Below, one piece after another: positions 13,496 through 25,300 of a DNA stretch of 64,000 nucleotides. Every line of letters starts with the position of its first letter. Position 1 is the stretch's first letter. The DNA lies in NCBI GenBank assembly GCA_013076295.1, contig RQOL01000466.1, positions 4,631,080-4,695,079 on the forward strand, written 5' to 3'. The notes under the pieces were generated by a model. It was not told the origin of the DNA, did not search any database, and saw only the letters and a list, made by a program, of their open reading frames with translations. Origin of the DNA: Sanderia malayensis (lineage: Eukaryota; Cnidaria; Scyphozoa; Semaeostomeae; Pelagiidae). A program made the position numbers and the translations under genes.

Positions 13496-14437
13496 TCAGC
13501 CATCTTTTCTTTCGATGCTCCTGCCAAATGCCGTCAGATCGTTTTGTACTTCTGCGTAATATTCGGCATCTTTGTTGATAGTCAACATTTTGCCACTGCA
13601 ATTATTGATCAGTTCCATGCATCGATTCCAGAAGCCAGCCCTATCGCCATCGGTAAGGAAGGGTTTGAGAGGATAGCTAATCTCATGTCCATTATACGCA
13701 TAGCACATGTAGAGACTGCTCATAATGGTGCCTTTGAGACGTGCCAGCGTAGCAATGTCGCTTGTAATGACTTCACGCAGCAACATGTACAAGACAATCA
13801 TGTTCGACTCGGATATGAATCCATGCTCTTGCCAACCCGAGAATATCAAACTTCTGTCCACGCCCTTGATCCACGAGACAACGACGGACGGTTTTAGTCC
13901 GTCTATATGCCGACACCTAAAGTAAACGAAGCAGCCCAGATACTTCATGGTTTCGCTCAAGTTACTGTGCTGCACGTTGGCCTTTATGTGCTGCTTTGGT
14001 TGCAAACTCGAGTGTTGCTGTCTACTGATGTTGTGTTGGGTTTGGTTGCCCGTCCTGGCTGATTTTTGGATATTCTCAGCGGCTGCTACTGAACTTGTGT
14101 TCGTAGCAATATGTTCATTCTCTATCGTCTGTGGAACTTTTTGCTTGCTCGCACTGTTGAGTTTCTTGTACACGTCGTTGGTGGCTGTCTTCGATTTCTT
14201 TTTGTTGTCATTTTTGCTTCTGAACCAACTCGATGTGGACACTTTCTCTTGGTGCTGGAAAAACTTGTTCTCCTTGCCGCTCAGATTCGGAAGACAGTCG
14301 TGGACAAAGTTGAATTTAGAAAAGTTCAAGTTGAGTTTCGATGAATGCGAAGTGGAACTACAATTGTTATTTGCTTCTTTCAGCACTGAAGATTGTTCCT
14401 GGCTGATCTTGGACGGTGTTGCCAGTATGGTGCCCAT
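13496..14437 (-). CDS. CDK5R1: CDK5 activator, p35/p39 type
   Basis: Single-exon 313-residue frame on the minus strand. The N-terminus MGTIL matches the myristoylated start of vertebrate p35 (MGTVL), so membrane anchoring through Gly2 is likely. Residues about 1-160 are low-complexity and rich in Ser, Asn, Gln and Lys. Residues about 165-305 form the cyclin-box-like CDK5 activator domain, with SVVVSWIKGVDRSLIFSGWQ, GFISESN, VLYMLLREVI and NGHEISYPLKPFL as clear family blocks. The protein binds and activates CDK5 without being a cyclin (established knowledge). The vertebrate genes are also intronless in the coding region, so lack of introns here is not evidence of retroposition. It ends soon after the domain, like p35. 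Confidence in the family is very high; p35 versus p39 is not resolved. Confidence 0.95.
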   Translation of the reverse strand: MGTILATPSKISQEQSSVLKEANNNCSSTSHSSKLNLNFSKFNFVHDCLPNLSGKENKFFQHQEKVSTSSWFRSKNDNKKKSKTATNDVYKKLNSASKQKVPQTIENEHIATNTSSVAAAENIQKSARTGNQTQHNISRQQHSSLQPKQHIKANVQHSNLSETMKYLGCFVYFRCRHIDGLKPSVVVSWIKGVDRSLIFSGWQEHGFISESNMIVLYMLLREVITSDIATLARLKGTIMSSLYMCYAYNGHEISYPLKPFLTDGDRAGFWNRCMELINNCSGKMLTINKDAEYYAEVQNDLTAFGRSIERKDG

Positions 14438-16922
14438 ATTTTCTGCTTCAATCGTTTAAATATATGTCGTGAATACAGTAGATAGTTCAAGAAGAGGTGT
14501 ACTAGGTATAAAATCAAGACTATGCTATATTGCAATGCTTTACAAACACACGACTTTTCCTGTGCACAATGTCTTGAAAATGCCGATGTAGTCCACCCTT
14601 GACAGTAGATTCAACAATGAAGCCTAAAGCGATGTTTTGTGCGATTATTAAGGTAAATACTGGCGCAGATGTTCCATCATACTCATGCCTTCTGATTATT
14701 CTTGAGAATGGTTGGCATGGCAAAAACAGCTGTACAGCTCCATTGTACCAATCCGATTGGCTAAACGGTTACCTCGCCAATCAGGTGATCAGATCAACCA
14801 CAAACAGCAATGCATAGCAGCACAGGTGGAAACAGGTTGTCGCAAAGAGCTTATTATTCGCATAGTTTGTTATGAAGCCCCCTTTTCATGTCGTCTTCCT
14901 TGTTGTATTACTGTGCCCAAGGGTCGAATATGATGCAAAAGAATCTTTAATGTGAACCAATGTTTTCGACTTTGAGAAAGATTTTCCATGAACAGTGAAT
15001 TTTAGGCCCGACCTGCCACGGACGGAGGATAAACAGAGTGGGGCCTAGGGTGGTGAACACACACATTGCACAGTATTTGTCTCGAAACTCACCTAGGATT
15101 TCAAAACAAGCTCTTCTATTAACCAAATTTTGAATACTCATGTATTTTTAAAGTTAGCGAATAACTTTAAAAATTGTAGTCTATCTGAAACATTCACGCT
15201 TGCATCTGCGTCAATGGTCTACGTCAATATCTCTTGAATTTAATATCTAACAAATAGCCAATCTGCATTTTCTATGATAATAATTAATAAGGCCTAGCAA
15301 GAGTGTAGAAATGCACCGTTCTGCTTACGTCATACTATCAATATTTAACAGTATATTTTATTAATGAACGTAAACAATAGTGCCATTTGTGAAAGAGAGT
15401 GAAGTTCTTGTCTCTTTTGTCCAATGTCAAGTAGGTTCATGTTATTGTTATTCAGCCCACCGTGTGGTGTGATGCATTCGATCTGGATCAACCTGTTTCA
15501 ATTCATGCTATTCAATCGATTACAACAAAGAGAATATTCCCTCTGACGAATGATGAATCTATTTCAATTAAAAAAGCTCGCAATCTTTTTCAGCTATAGG
15601 GTGTGGTTTCACTTGATTCATTCATTTCATCTTACTATTTAAAATAAAGAAGGAATTCCTGGGACACTTGCCACTTTCGCAAGCTTCATCTTTTTCCACG
15701 ATGCAAAAGGGTCCGTTTGTTTGAGAGAGTAACATTGTTCTATTAAATAGAAGGCCCACGAAAAAAGGAAATTTACAGGTTGGTAGCCTCTCTTTTGTAA
15801 TTTACAAATGTCCCAAGGGCTTTTATATCACCGCACGTTTTGGGAGGGGAGGGGTTCTAGATTTGCGTGAGCCACTTCCTTTGCAGTCTGTTAGGTTGAG
15901 CAACGCTATTTTACCAAGGTTGGTACGAAAAGAAATACATTGGTGGGGGGGGAGATACTTAAGGGAATTGCATGCTCATATTTTAAAAATAAGTATTCAT
16001 TGAAATGTTTTATCACTCTTTGTCACTGCGCAAAACCGTTAGCCACTGCACAAAGATGTTATTACCTTAAAATTAGGCTTGAGAAATGACTTATTTTATC
16101 AGTATAGGTTTGGAGCTGGATCATATTACTTCTTGAACAAATTTCAGCTAGTAGAACACCCAACAACAGTTTCAAAACGAGGCTACACACGTATCTGCTC
16201 ATTGAAACGAGGCAACAAGTTATGCAATTTGTTCGATTTTATTGAAAAGCTGCACTCAGCCTAAATCCTATTAATCGTCTATAAATAGTTAAATATTGTA
16301 GTTAATGTAAGATGTCGCTCAAGTGTCGAAGAAGCTTTCAAGATTTGTGGTCGAATAATATTCAACTAAAGTCACGCAATTATATATCCATCCAATGTTT
16401 CATTCATTTATATTCATACATTCATTATTATTGTCAATTTACATATTTATCCACACCTTGTCGTCGTATTAAATACACGAGCGGTAATTTTCGAAAGTTA
16501 ATTAATTGTCAATTATAAATAAGAGGTCTAAATGTTTTTCATGATTTAACAGAGGCTCGAACTAAAGACCTTGACCATCTTTTGAACAAATAAGTGAACT
16601 CGAACCCACACATCAACGTATTTGTAGTACAAGGGCTTAAAGCTAGCACGCATACAGCTGTTTGATGATTGTGTCAGGACATAAACTGTTGTTTACCACA
16701 AAATGCGTATCCCCAAGGAGTTTTGTTTATATCATTTTGTTGTTGCTTCCCTGTAGTCGGGTCCTGAGATCAAATTGCATCAAAAACATGACGCCTTCTT
16801 GAAAATAGCTCATTGAAGCTGTTGTTTGGTCATAAAATTGTTCGGAGGGATGCTACAAGTAATTTCAAAATGGCCAACAGGTAGATTACGATTTATTATA
16901 TGACAATGGAGAAATTTTTCAG
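14438..16922. other. intergenic stretch, no recognised gene
   Basis: AT-rich. Short open frames near 14600-14930 and 14950-15140 show no family resemblance. G-rich runs occur near 15842 and 15943-15953. Nothing is supported as a feature. Confidence 0.5.
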
Positions 16923-17236
16923 ACTTATTGAGGCCAGAAGAAATTGCCAGCCGCCGCACATGCTTTCGTGCAGGCACGTGTCAGAATGATAATTTATTGC
17001 ATCATCACGTAACACAGGGGACCGAGAAAGATAGTCGGTTGCCAATCAGAAGTCGTGAAGCATGGAAGGATGATTCAACAGTGAACAAGAATTTCTCAGT
17101 CACGGTCACACACAGGAAGAAAAGCATATTACATAATGAAAAACATTGCAATAAAAGGCCACGCGTGGTGAGACAAGACAAAGACAGGTACTTTCAGAGA
17201 AAAGCATCTTTCCAGGTCCAGAGTATTACAAAACCG
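16923..17236 (+). other. orphan candidate coding exon, unrecognised
   Basis: A pyrimidine-rich acceptor (AATTTTTCAG) precedes 314 open bases ending at a good donor (CCG|GTAAGA). The frame reads about 104 residues, including LRPEEIASRRTCFRAGTCQN, many Lys/Arg and His, and KRPRVVRQDKDRYFQRKASF. Composition looks protein-like rather than AT-driven. I recognise no family and could not find partner exons. It may belong to a gene lying between p35 and ASNS. Confidence 0.28.
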
Positions 17237-18050
17237 GTAAGACAATTTTTATACTTTACCACACTCCATGCTTGCATATAATATTTTACTACACTCATAC
17301 TTGCTTTGCTTGTAAGATAAACTCCAACAAACTGCAATCTGTCGAGGAGAAAAAATCAAGGAACAGGTCCTTTTTCTCTGTCATGTGGTCAAAAGAACAA
17401 ATCGTATCGTTACATAAACTTTTTTTAATGAGAAAGTTTGCTTCAGCGCCAGCTTAACGTTTTTATTTTTCTGTATCATTTCAATCTGGGGTTTTCCTTA
17501 TTTTTTTCTTGTTGTTTTTTGCACATTCAAATTTCACACACGTGTTGCTGGTACAATTAAAACCTAGACAAATCAAATGGGCAAATCCCAAACTCGTGTT
17601 CATTTTTCCTAATAAATGTTGTTATTAAAAAGAAAAAGCGTAGACCCAGTATTTTCCTGTTGTAGACCAAGGTTTTTCCTTGGTAAGTGATTCATAAGGC
17701 GCATAAAACTAACAAGCGAAATGAATAAAAATTATCCTCTGTGTGTGAGTTGGCCAATATCAACAAGACCCACGAGTACCTGCAGGGTACAGGCCAAAAC
17801 AATGTAGGCCATTTACTCAGCAGGCTTTTTATTTGATCAGCTGGAAATATGCAGGATATCCTTTTTGTTTGATCCTTGATTTCCCGACATCTTTCAAACC
17901 TTGCTGTATTGTCAATTATTTATTTATCTTATGCCTTTGCTAAACTAAAATAAATGTTCACAATGATGTGCCTTGGTGTATTAAGCCTAGACCTTCAAAT
18001 AATGTACTAATTTAAATGCTCAATCCTAGATTTCTAACAGCTTGATCAAG
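17237..18050. other. stretch upstream of ASNS
   Basis: No gene is recognised. The sequence ATTTCTAACAG at 18030-18040, just before the ASNS start codon, looks like a splice acceptor, so ASNS may have an intron in its 5' UTR within this stretch. Confidence 0.4.
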
Positions 18051-20080
18051 ATGTGTGGCATTTGGGCATTGTTTGGCTACGATCACAGTGTTTCCTCAGA
18101 GATACATCATGCTCTGTTGATCGCTCACAGAGGACCTGACTTTTTCAGACTTGAGAGTATACCTCATTTCAATCATTGTTGTCTTGCATTTCACCGTTTG
18201 TCAATTGTTGATGATCTCTATGGCCAGCAACCTCTGCGAGTCCATGAATTGCCCCATGTCCATTTGATATACAATGGAGAAATCTACAACTTCAAGGCAC
18301 TGGGAAAGAAATATGGATTCAATTACTCAACAAGGTTAGTCAGTGCCTTTGTTAGTTACTTCTTGATTTACACTTATCAATGATATAGTTGAAAGGGGGT
18401 GGGTGCTTATGTTGGGTCCCCAAACAGGGGCAGCAGTGGAAACTTTTCTTGGGGGTGTATGGTGCCTGGTTGCTGGGTTTTAAATTTTCGCACACCACTA
18501 CCAGGTTTGCCAAGTGAGCAGTACAGAATGCCAATTGAATGCTGAATGAAATTCTGATTCCTGTGCTTTGGGGGGTGTCATGCCCCCATGCCCCAACACC
18601 CCCATAACATTTCTACATTTCTATAGAAAGAGAGCTATGTCCCTCTCTGTAGAAGGTAATAGCCACTGCAAAATCTGTAGCTCTATGCTTTCATCTTTAC
18701 AGTATGGACGGGGAAGCAATTCTACACTTGTATAACAAGTTTGGTGCCAAGAAGACAGCTCAACTTCTTGATGGCGTGTTTGCATTCTGTATCGTTGATA
18801 CAGAAAAGAAGCAGGTACATTTGGGGAGAGATACGTTTGGGGTTCGTCCCCTCTTCTCAATAGAGACAGCAGATGGTGAGCTTGGCATCTGCTCCGAAGC
18901 CAAGGGACTGATTGGATTGTCTGAAGGCAATGGCCAAATCTCTTCATTGAAGCAGTTTCCACCAGCACATTATGCCTCATATGATCTTGATGAGAAGACG
19001 GGCAAGGTGAAGTTGATAGAGCAAGCTGCATACACTGATGTCAAGCAGCCTCAGCTCTTTGATATTCCTGTTCAGCTTGGCAATGACATCAAGGAGAACA
19101 TCAGAGAGCTTCTTGTGGACGCTGTCCGAAAACGATTGATGTCTGATCGCCGCATCGGCTGTTTGCTGTCAGGTGGACTGGACTCGAGTCTGATTGCTGC
19201 ATTGGTTGTGAAGCTCGCAAAGGAGCACGGTATAACATACCCCATTCAGACATTTTCAACCGGAATGCCAGGTAGTACTGACCTGAAAGCCGCAAGGAAG
19301 GTGGCAGACATGCTGGGAACAGAACACCATGAAATCATCTTCTCCCCTGAAGATGGTTTCGATGCACTGCGCAATGTGATCTGGTCGTTGGAGTCCTATG
19401 ACATCACTACAGTGCGTGCTTCTGTCGGCATGTACCTTGTAAGTAAGTACATCAGTGAGAATACAGACTCTGTTGTTATATTCTCCGGCGAAGGCTCGGA
19501 TGAGCTTGCACAGGGGTATATTTACTTTCACAAAGCGCCGACGGCCGCAGATGCTGACGTGGAGTCGAAACGCCTGCTTGGAGACCTCTACTTGTATGAT
19601 AATCTTCGTGCCGATAGAACGACAGCGGCCCACGGCCTCGAGCTAAGAGTCCCCTTCTTGGACAAAGCGTTCACGTCCTATTTCTTGTCGGTGCCTGCAG
19701 AAATGCGACAACCGCAGAAAGGCGTGGAGAAATATTTGCTTCGTTCATCATTTGATGGTTATCTGAAGGGCCTGCTTCCTGACGAAGTGCTGTGGAGGGC
19801 CAAGGAGGCATTCAGTGATGGCGTCTCCTCCATGGAGAAGCCCTGGTTTACGATGCTGCAAGAATACTGTTCCACACAGTTGCGCCACGACGAACTTGCA
19901 GCAGCCAAAAAGATTTATTCTCACAACACACCACAAACTGAGGAAGCTTGTTTCTACAGAAGGGTCTTTGAAAAGGCATTCCCTTCGCATCATCATTTCA
20001 TTCCATACTTTTGGATGCCAAAATGGATCGAAGGAGCGTCTGATCCATCTGCCAGGACATTGAAACATTTTCAGCAATAG
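18051..20080 (+). CDS. ASNS: asparagine synthetase (glutamine-hydrolysing)
   Basis: Two coding exons, 18051-18334 and 18703-20080, join in frame (AG|T) to 553 residues, close to the 561 of human. The chosen start gives MCGIWALFG, putting the catalytic Cys2 of the glutaminase domain at the N-terminus after Met removal. HRGPD, FHRLSIVD and YNGEIYN are the other glutaminase landmarks. The synthetase domain has the ATP-pyrophosphatase P-loop SGGLDSS at about residues 251-257, then RASVGMYLVSKYI, FSGEGSDELAQGY and LRADRTTAAHGLELRVPFLD. The enzyme converts aspartate, glutamine and ATP to asparagine in the cytosol (established knowledge). AATAAA at 20304-20309 is a candidate polyadenylation signal. 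The intron carries a dispersed repeat shared with an intron of the receptor gene downstream. Confidence 0.97.
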
Positions 20081-22300
20081 AATATGAATTGATATGTTAT
20101 TTATTGTATTAGCTTAGCTGTACATTATTTGATACACCAAATTTGCCAACGAAGTGCTTTTATCTCTTATGAAAGTGTTCCTTATTTTATTTAATGTTAT
20201 TTGTTGTTTTTTCTTGCGTTGAGGAAATTAGCGAAAGTGTTGCAATGTATTCCACCTTTCCAGCCTGCTTGGCTTTCTGCTGAGGAAAGGAAATGATCCT
20301 GGAAATAAACAGAACAGACAAGTTGCATGTGACCAGTTTAATTTCGTGTGACTAAAGCGCTACCCCCAAACTTGTCTCGACATATTCATATGGAGTGTTG
20401 GAATATGAATACCGAAATTCGTTTGGCCAACGGATAGGAAACTCGCACTGAAAGAAAATTGACCCGTAAATTCTGCATCCAGCCTATTGTTCAAATACAA
20501 TAACCTATTGTCTCTTCTATTGTTTTGAGCAAGGATTTCAGTCTGGAAGGTTCTTAATTCATTGGTTCTTTTATGATGGTGTTTGCTGTATATATCGAAG
20601 TACCTTGGGACAAACATTAATATCTGACATAGAAATGCATGTCTTGTTCTGACGTGTTGTTAGAAAATATTCTTCCACGTAAGGATCCTCCCTCCAGGAA
20701 AGAAAAATTAAATATAATATACATGTTATGTACATATAAATATATTTAATAAGTCATTTACACGTTGGATTTACTTTGGACGTGAGTCAGACAGTCTGAA
20801 AAATAAGATCGTCTATTTTTAAAACCAGTTCATAAATGTCATTAAATCCAAATAGCTCTCTTAAAATAAGATCTTATTAACAGCAACTTGGGAGTATCTC
20901 TCGCCAAATATTTTTATTTGGTTGCTGGGGTATTTCCCACATTTTGTGCAGTAAGATATTTGTAATTGCTAAAACAGCTTTCCAGTAAGCGATGAAAGTC
21001 TGGAAGATTTGAAGAAGCTTGAAATATCAAGAGTATTTGCGGTTTGTTTTCAGGAAATTGTGCTTTTCCACGAACTATTTTTATGCGTGCTTATCCCCCG
21101 GACAAATTTCAGACATGAATGATAAGTAGACAATAGAGTGTCTGAATTTATTCTTTCTGATGCCATTTTCTTTGCACCTGGAAACTTTTGTTCTTGGCAG
21201 ACAAAAAGGTTCATCATGCGCACAATTTATTTGGTTTTTCGAGCTTCGCCCGACAAGGTGGAATTGCCAAGGCTGTCTGAAACCAAGTAAAAGGTACCAA
21301 GGTTAGTCTTATTCACTGCTTTCTATTTATAAGCACATTTCATTGATATAATAAGGTAATTGAGGGGTTTACAGGCCCTTGTATTTCTTCAACTGAGCTT
21401 CAAAGTTTTTACACTTAGGCCATCTGTTTGGAAAATAAGAAGCTGTCGGTCGGGAACCGTGGCTTGTGGCCTATATGTGGCGAAATTTGCTTTACTTTCA
21501 ATATTATTACGCTTTACGTTCTTAAAAAACTAGACCTTTGATAATTGTTGAAGTATAAACAAGTTAATACGTTTCGTATTTTGGAACGCTTTGAAGCTGG
21601 ACCAGGACACGGATAAATTCTGTCGCTTGCGTTTGTTGATTGAAAACTGGCGTGATCTTGCAATTGTCTGGCTTGAGAAAATTTTCCATCCTACTCAAGT
21701 ATCCATTTTCGCTCGTTTACTTGCATTTAACACGGATTTGAATCGTTAAAATAAAAGGTCGTTATATCGGCGCGGATAAAGTTTTGTAGGGAATGCAAGA
21801 ATATGGACTTTGTCTTGCAATTTGATTTGAATTGTTTTTGTCGAAACACAAATTTGTCTTGTCTTTCTCCGTCCAAGCAGCCAAGCGCCCACCTTTTCAG
21901 ACAGTACCAGCGGCCTAATTGCCCTTGGCCTGGCCACAAGCCGTTGAAATTGTGCAGGTACCTGCAGTGCATAATCATGAGAAACTAAAGCAAAAACCTA
22001 ATCTAGAGTAAAACAAATCAAATAAAGCAATGGTCAATTTTCTCTAATCAACCGAAATTCTAACGCAAGCATATTTTCAGGCAATTCTTATTTTTTTATG
22101 TTTATAAACATTTTATTCACCAAAAGAGCATTCATTGTTTTTGTAGTTTTTAAAAATGCTTTCAACTATTTCTCCAAGCTTAATTGGATTTAAATTATTA
22201 TTTCTCACATATCTTATAGCAATGCTGATTTGATCAGAAATATATTAAAGATACCAAGTAATGGTGACTGGATGATTTGGTGAAAATAAATATAGCAATA
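20081..22300. other. stretch between ASNS and the BMPR2-like gene
   Basis: Contains the ASNS 3' region, a degenerate inverted-repeat element at about 20450-20580, and otherwise AT-rich sequence without recognised genes. No core promoter motif is clear before 22301. Confidence 0.5.
20440..20600. mobile_element. degenerate copy of the CACCCGC inverted-repeat element
   Basis: Shares the core TTCTGCATCCAGCCTATTGT, the CTATTGTTTTGAGCAAGGAT segment and the GGTTCTTAATTCATTGGTTC end with the cleaner copy at 41790-41932. Its terminal repeats are eroded. Confidence 0.7.
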
Positions 22301-25300
22301 ATGTTCTGTGCTTTGCTACTGCTGGCACAGTTGGCTTCTCAAGGTTTGTTGTATTTTCCTGAATTATCTTCTCCTCCGATAAATAACTATTCTTTCATTC
22401 AAATTGGGTGTTCAAGGGCTCCAAGAAGGCTTAGTATTTGAGTTTAGCAAATTTTTTGGTGGAGGCTTTCCTCCAAGGTTGAACATTAAACAAAATGGTA
22501 TGATCATAAAACTGCATTAGAACACATTACATAATCCACAAAATAAGCTTTTTGGCTGAGTGTTTATTCTAAAGAGGTATTTGAGGATTCGCGTAATTTG
22601 TCTGGCGAAACTTCCCCTTCGGCCTACAACACCTTGCCCCTTGTTCTGTGCTCTTGCCTCTAGCCCCAAGTCGAGTTATCTTCCCCTTGAAATTGGGCCA
22701 AAGTAATAATCGAATTTCCTTTCGAGTTCTTTGTTATACTGTGTCACAAATCGGTCTTCAAAAGCTTGCATGTATTTCAAATCAGCGTTCTAATATCGCA
22801 TACCTTATACCAGCTTACCGTCAGGAGAAAGTGAGAATTTGGCGGCTGCGTAAGGGCCTGCGTGTTTTTTCCGCGTGCAGCGCAAAGCAATCCTGCCTGC
22901 ACGTCCACGAGTATATTGTGTTTACACAATTGAAAGCTTAATCGTGTCTGGTTCGTAAAGAAAGCTCTCTGCTCTAATCTTGCTTTATCAACAAAACCAG
23001 ACAGGAATGGCATGGAATTTAAATCTCGTTATACAACGTGTAAAGCAAAGGTAAACAAAGCCTTGGATGTTTTCGTTTGAAATGAAGTAACGCCCACTTG
23101 AAGTATGTTTTTGCACACTACAATTGATAAATTGATATTGTTTTTGCCTGGTGCTCTTGGCAATAAGTCGATATTTGATTGAGCTGATAGATGGGGTAAT
23201 GTTTTGCGTGTTGTATATCATATATTGCTTTGCTCATAAGTTCGTTTTGCAAGTCATATGATGAATTAGTCCAGACAATACAACGAAAGCAGTTTATTGG
23301 GTTCACGGTTCCTCTTAGGTCACACCCTTTTTCATAAGGAACTCCTTTATAGCCAACATACATGTAGAGGACCCAGACTTTAAGAAACCTAAAGACAAAA
23401 TCTCTATGGAACTTTTCAAAATTGAAAGGCTTTACCAACGCGACATTTACAGTTAAATCACAAATTAAAGAGTTTCTGCAACAAGGCTACACACTTTTTT
23501 TATAAGAAAACCTCAACTTATACTGAGCCTCGATATTTTTCATTGTTATTCTTAAATTGCCATTGTTTTTGGACGCTTTAAGGAGCTGTTAAGGAAATTT
23601 AGTCCTACGGTTTGGTCAAAGCAGGCCCTAAAAGTGGGACTTTAAGAACCTGGTCTTGAGGTAAGTTCTCTATAAAAAAGGCGTTGCATTAGGGCATGGC
23701 CAATGCATGCAGCTCCTTTAGCCCCCGTCAATATAGAGTTTGTTGATGCTATTATAGCTGTTGGGTTATATCGCTTGCGACAGTTGCAATTAGAAACGGC
23801 ATATTTTTTCAGGTTTGTGTAAAACACCAAAGACTTTGATGCCGACAGTGAACCAACAAACGACGGAATTTCTGTATGGTCGGGTATTTTGCGAACTTTA
23901 CACTGCCGAAGGAAATTCATCGTCAAGGCGAGAGATCATAGTCTGTCCGAAGGGAATCAGATTTTGCTACTCGTCAGTCCACGTCATAGAACATCGCGGC
24001 GACAATCCCCGACTCGAGGTTCTAAAACGAGGCTGCTGGTCGAAGCAAGAAGCAAGCGAAGGCGCATGTTCAATTGGCGGTTGTGTCGTCAGGACATTAC
24101 CGAGAAAGAGGCAACAAGATGCTGCTCATGGAATAAGGACCTGTTGCTGTAGAGGCATTGCTTGTAATAAGAATACCACACTCGTCAAGAGTCCTCTTCC
24201 CGATCATAACAAGGCCATCAACGTTTTCTCCGCTTCTTCGCAAGCACCAGGTAAACAAATTTGTTTATTCTGTGCGTTTGCGTATTTGCTTGACAATGCT
24301 TCACATATTTATTAAATGTCGATGGGTTTATCCGTGTTTAAGCTGGATTGCGTTTTTGTTTGTTGCCTTGCAGTATTTTGACCTTACCTCGTTCAGACGG
24401 AGACTCGCTAGGACTCATGGGATCAGGGGTAGCGCTCTGGGGGTTTGTGGGTGTGACACCCCCGAAGAAACAAATATTAGCATTTTATTCGCAAAGTTGA
24501 CCTGCTCACTCGCCAACCAGGCACCATGCATCCCCAAGAAATTTTTTAGCCTCGTATGGTATACGAGATATCCCACAAGGCCGTGCTTCTAAATCTTGAA
24601 ATGTATTGGTAAAAGTGGAATTACAATATGATATTCAAGAAATATAGCCAATACATGCATCGTACAATATCGCATGACCTATTTTTTGCTTTTTCTGACG
24701 ATTTAACCTCGTGTCACTGTTGTTAGCAGTTTGATGTTCATTTGAATAGAATTCACCCGTTCTTGAATATTTATTTTTAAAGAATTTGATCTGGACGTGT
24801 TTTGTTTTTCTTTTGTGATTCCAGCCAAAAAGAAACAATCGATACGAAACGATATTAGTCCAAAAGAGACCGTCATACTTGGAGTAATATCCAGCGTGTT
24901 CGCCACATTTCTCATTCTCAGCATTGTGTTTGTGTCGTGGCGCTGCGCTGCACGCAAGAATCACAACACATCACTGCCCAAGAAGTTGCACTCCGTCGAA
25001 AGCGCTGTGGAGGCGTGCGTCACCTATTCCACAATCAGTGACAATGATGTCACACTCGGGGAGCTGATCAACGAGGGAGCCTTTAGCACGGTGTGGAAAT
25101 GCGACTACGAAGGCATCAAAGCAGCTGTCAAGATATTTGCATCAAAACACGATTCGTGCTGGAGAAATGAGGCTAGGATATACGAGATTCTTGGAGTCCA
25201 TCCCAATATTGCATTGGTAAGACGTAATTGTTATAGTCACAACAGTTGTCAAGGGTTTATGCATTTGCGTTAATGTTAGCATTAATATTTTATTAAAAGG

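Noticed and set aside
13947..14459. 170-codon plus-strand frame rich in Phe, Leu and Cys
   Set aside because: Antisense shadow of the p35 gene, whose family match is unambiguous.
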